Under the pieces are notes generated by a model. The model worked only from the letters and a program-made list of their open reading frames with translations, was not told the origin of the DNA and searched no databases. The position numbers were made by a program, and so were the translations under genes. 9,283 nucleotides of DNA from Porphyromonadaceae bacterium. Lineage in GTDB: Bacteria; Bacteroidota; Bacteroidia; Bacteroidales; UBA11471. Each line of letters starts with the position of its first letter. Position 1 is the stretch's first letter. Location: contig JAJQIP010000009.1 in assembly GCA_021199145.1 (NCBI GenBank), positions 1-9,283 on the forward strand, written 5' to 3'. This document shows, piece after piece, positions 6,984 to 9,283 of the stretch.

Positions 6984-8365
6984 GAGCAGAGCAACTCCTC
7001 TTTTATGGCCGGTAACATACGGTCTATGTCTCCCGCACCTAAGGTGATTAAAATCTCAAAGTTACGTCCTTTTATCGTTTCGAGCAACTTTTCTTTAGGA
7101 CAACACTCTTTCCTTTCACATTTTACCTTGTCGAAAATGATTCGGGAAGTAACCCCAGGGATAGGTTGTTCCCGGGCCGGGTAGATATCGAGAAGTATTA
7201 GTTCGTCGGCCAAGGAGAGCGCCTCGGCGAATTCATCGCAAAAATCCCTCGTTCGGGTATAGAGGTGAGGTTGGAATATCACGGATATCTTCTTCCCAGC
7301 ATACAGTTTCCGAATCGACAGGAGACTGGCCTTTATCTCATTGGGATGATGGGCATAATCGTCAATCAAGACCGTTTTTCCCTCCCGTATCCAATAGTCA
7401 AACCGGCGACGGGCCCCGGAAAAACTCTTCATCGCCCGACGCATTTCATCGATGGTCGCACCGTTAAGCCAGGCAAGAGCCATGGCAGCCACACCGTTTT
7501 CGACATTGATAGGGACAGGCACCCCCAAATCGATATCTGCCACCACTCCATCGGGATAAACCCAGTCAAAGCAGATTCGCCCGTTCCCTATACGGATATT
7601 CCGAGCATGAAAATCCGCATCGTCTTCCAGGGAGTAGGTATACAGTCGCACACCCTCCGCCAGGTCGGGCTGTAGGGCAAGTCCTTTTTTCATAATCAGG
7701 ACTCCACCCGACTGTATGAGTGAGGTGAAATGGCGGAAACTGTCGAGATAGGCTTCATAGGTGCCATAAATATCCAGATGGTCCGCATCCGTCGCCGTCA
7801 CCACCGCCATATAGGGACGTAGTTGATGGAAGGAGCGGTCGTACTCGTCCGCCTCCACCACCATCAGATCGCTCTTCGCCGAGAGAATCAGATTGCTGTC
7901 ATAATTTTTCAATATACCCCCCAGAAAGGCGTTGCAACCGATAGACGACTGGGCTAGAATATGCGCCGTCATACTCGAAACGGTCGTCTTCCCATGAGTC
8001 CCCGCCACACAAAGGCCACGGCCTTCGTTGACGATGAGGCCCAACAGCACGGCACGCTTCACCACCGTGAAATTATGTTCACGGAAATAGACAAGTCCCG
8101 CATGGGTATTCGGAACAGCCGGTGTGTAAACGACCAAAGTACGCTTAGCATCAAGGAAGGCCTTCGGAATCAATTCGACCGAATCATCGTAAACTATCTC
8201 CGCCCCCTCTTTCACCAGAGCTTCGGTCAGTGCCGAAGGAACCCTGTCATACCCTGCGACCGCATACCCCTTGGCCAGACAATAGCGCACCAGCGCACTC
8301 ATACCGATACCCCCGGCCCCGACAAAATAAATCGATGTATAGGTTGTCAACGCATCCATAATCAT
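6980..8365 (-). CDS. murC: UDP-N-acetylmuramate--L-alanine ligase
   Basis: MurC adds L-alanine to UDP-MurNAc using ATP, the first amino acid step of peptidoglycan stem peptide synthesis, in the cytoplasm. From the ATG at 8365 it has 461 residues. The N-terminal UDP-binding domain has GAGGIGMS (16-23). The central ATPase domain has the P-loop GTHGKTT (122-128), EADEYDRS (171-178) and DADHLDIYG (193-201). The junction and C-terminal domain carry SGARRRFDYW (316-325), DYAHHPNE (336-343) and GAGDID (443-448). All Mur ligase motifs are present. The start is uncertain: GTG at 8368 (4-nt overlap with murG), ATG at 8365 (1-nt overlap, TGATG) or ATG at 8359 are all possible and change the protein by at most three residues. 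An unusual cysteine group (416, 421, 422) lies before the last helix. Confidence 0.98.
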   Translation of the reverse strand: MIMDALTTYTSIYFVGAGGIGMSALVRYCLAKGYAVAGYDRVPSALTEALVKEGAEIVYDDSVELIPKAFLDAKRTLVVYTPAVPNTHAGLVYFREHNFTVVKRAVLLGLIVNEGRGLCVAGTHGKTTVSSMTAHILAQSSIGCNAFLGGILKNYDSNLILSAKSDLMVVEADEYDRSFHQLRPYMAVVTATDADHLDIYGTYEAYLDSFRHFTSLIQSGGVLIMKKGLALQPDLAEGVRLYTYSLEDDADFHARNIRIGNGRICFDWVYPDGVVADIDLGVPVPINVENGVAAMALAWLNGATIDEMRRAMKSFSGARRRFDYWIREGKTVLIDDYAHHPNEIKASLLSIRKLYAGKKISVIFQPHLYTRTRDFCDEFAEALSLADELILLDIYPAREQPIPGVTSRIIFDKVKCERKECCPKEKLLETIKGRNFEILITLGAGDIDRMLPAIKEELLCS

Positions 8366-9283
8366 CACTTTTTCTCCACAATTTCAAGAATAATATCCGC
8401 AATACGGGAGGCCGAATCACGCTGCGCCAGAGAGAGGATATTCTGGTGCATCTTTTCCAGCAAAGCCTCCTCCTTCACCAACTCCAAAGCCTTGTCGATA
8501 AGAGAACCGACGGCCTCCTTGTCGGGGATGAGCAAAGCAGCGCCCTTTTCCGAAAGCGCCAAAGCGTTTTTGGTCTGATGGTCCTCCGCCACATTCGGAG
8601 AGGGAACCAGAATGGCAGGCTTCCCCAACAGACAAAGTTCGGAGATAGAAGCCGCCCCAGCCCGGGAAATGACCAAATCGGCCGCTTTATAGGCCAGATC
8701 CCGACGAGCGAGAAAAGGCATTTGCACGATTTGGGCGTCGGCTTTTCCCGTCCACGCCGCACGCACGGTCTCTTCATAATATTTCCCTGTCTGCCAAATG
8801 AGTTGCACCTCATCGCCGGGAATACGGTCAATGGCCGCCAAGACACTTTGATTGATAGTTCTGGCCCCCAAACTTCCTCCTACTACAAGGATTGTTTTCT
8901 TTCGGGCGTTCAAACCGAAGAAATCGATAGCCTCCTCCCGTGTACAGCTAATCTCCTGTAACGCCTGACGCACCGGATTCCCCGTAAGTACAATGCGGTC
9001 GGCCGGGAAAAAGCGCTCCATATGCTCATAAGCGACACATATTTTCTTCGCTTTTGACGCCAGCAATTTGTTTGTAACACCCGCATAGGAGTTTTGCTCC
9101 TGTATGAGCGTAGGGACTCCCCGACGGGCAGCCGCCCACAGGGTAGGGCCACTGGCGTATCCGCCTACGCCCACCACAATATCCGGATGAAAGGCACGGA
9201 CAATGGCGTTCGCTTTAATCCGGCTCTTCACCAGACGGTACGATACCCGGAAAGTCTTCCACGACTGCTGCCGGGAAAAGCCG
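8365..9283 (-). CDS. murG: UDP-GlcNAc:lipid I GlcNAc transferase, 5' end missing
   Basis: MurG transfers GlcNAc from UDP-GlcNAc to undecaprenyl-PP-MurNAc-pentapeptide, making lipid II on the inner face of the membrane. The frame stays open to the right edge, giving 305 visible residues. About 60 N-terminal residues, including the first glycine-rich loop, lie outside. The GTG at 9231 is internal, since family-like sequence continues upstream of it. Visible marks, numbered from the edge, are GVGGYASGP (38-46), EQNSYAG (62-68), the second glycine loop GGSLGA (135-140), the donor-binding segment SRAGAASISELCLLGKP (206-222) and AEDHQTKNA (232-240), which helps bind UDP-GlcNAc. All are intact. The stop TGA overlaps the murC start. 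The gene order fits the middle of a dcw cluster, where ftsW and murD commonly lie upstream. Confidence 0.97.
   Translation of the reverse strand, partial: GFSRQQSWKTFRVSYRLVKSRIKANAIVRAFHPDIVVGVGGYASGPTLWAAARRGVPTLIQEQNSYAGVTNKLLASKAKKICVAYEHMERFFPADRIVLTGNPVRQALQEISCTREEAIDFFGLNARKKTILVVGGSLGARTINQSVLAAIDRIPGDEVQLIWQTGKYYEETVRAAWTGKADAQIVQMPFLARRDLAYKAADLVISRAGAASISELCLLGKPAILVPSPNVAEDHQTKNALALSEKGAALLIPDKEAVGSLIDKALELVKEEALLEKMHQNILSLAQRDSASRIADIILEIVEKK

Noticed and set aside
7961..8578. 205-codon plus-strand frame spanning the murC/murG junction
   Set aside because: It is antisense to both genes, has no recognisable domain and no upstream signal.
1..9283. Search for a defence, mobile or otherwise new system
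   Set aside because: Every substantial stretch is accounted for by housekeeping genes with intact motifs. There are no repeats, transposase or integrase genes, tRNA genes or compositional breaks.

Overview
The window looks like an ordinary chromosomal housekeeping region from a member of the Bacteroidota, most likely the order Bacteroidales. The pointers are the gene order murG-murC-ftsQ-ftsA-ftsZ-yqeY, with neither murB nor ddl between murC and ftsQ; FtsA and FtsZ sequences of Bacteroidota type; few or no Shine-Dalgarno sites; and an exact TAnnTTTG -7 box of the Bacteroidota type. Base composition is moderate and even, with no sign of foreign DNA. The genus cannot be fixed from this stretch.

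Layout, plus strand (1-1871): the 3' part of a malate dehydrogenase gene (1-705) ends at a strong hairpin terminator (730-767). A promoter-like box follows at 832-839, and then a complete gene for a GalM/aldose 1-epimerase family protein (867-1871). Layout, minus strand (9283 down to 1953): murG (5' end outside the window), murC, ftsQ, ftsA, ftsZ, yqeY and serS. The two blocks converge on one near-perfect hairpin at 1897-1935, which can serve as a terminator for both.

The minus-strand genes are tightly packed. murG/murC and murC/ftsQ overlap, and the later gaps are about 11, 18, 21 and 37 nt, with no terminator visible between them. They can be read as the downstream end of a division and cell wall (dcw) operon. 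MurG and MurC act on peptidoglycan precursors. FtsQ is a membrane-anchored divisome linker. FtsA and FtsZ form the cytoplasmic ring. YqeY and seryl-tRNA synthetase add a translation-related tail.

I found no RNA gene, CRISPR array, mobile element, long repeat or phage gene, and no convincing new system. The points most worth checking are the short linker and off-end C-terminal motif of FtsZ, the placement of serS at the end of the division operon, a cysteine cluster in MurC, and several start-codon choices at gene junctions.
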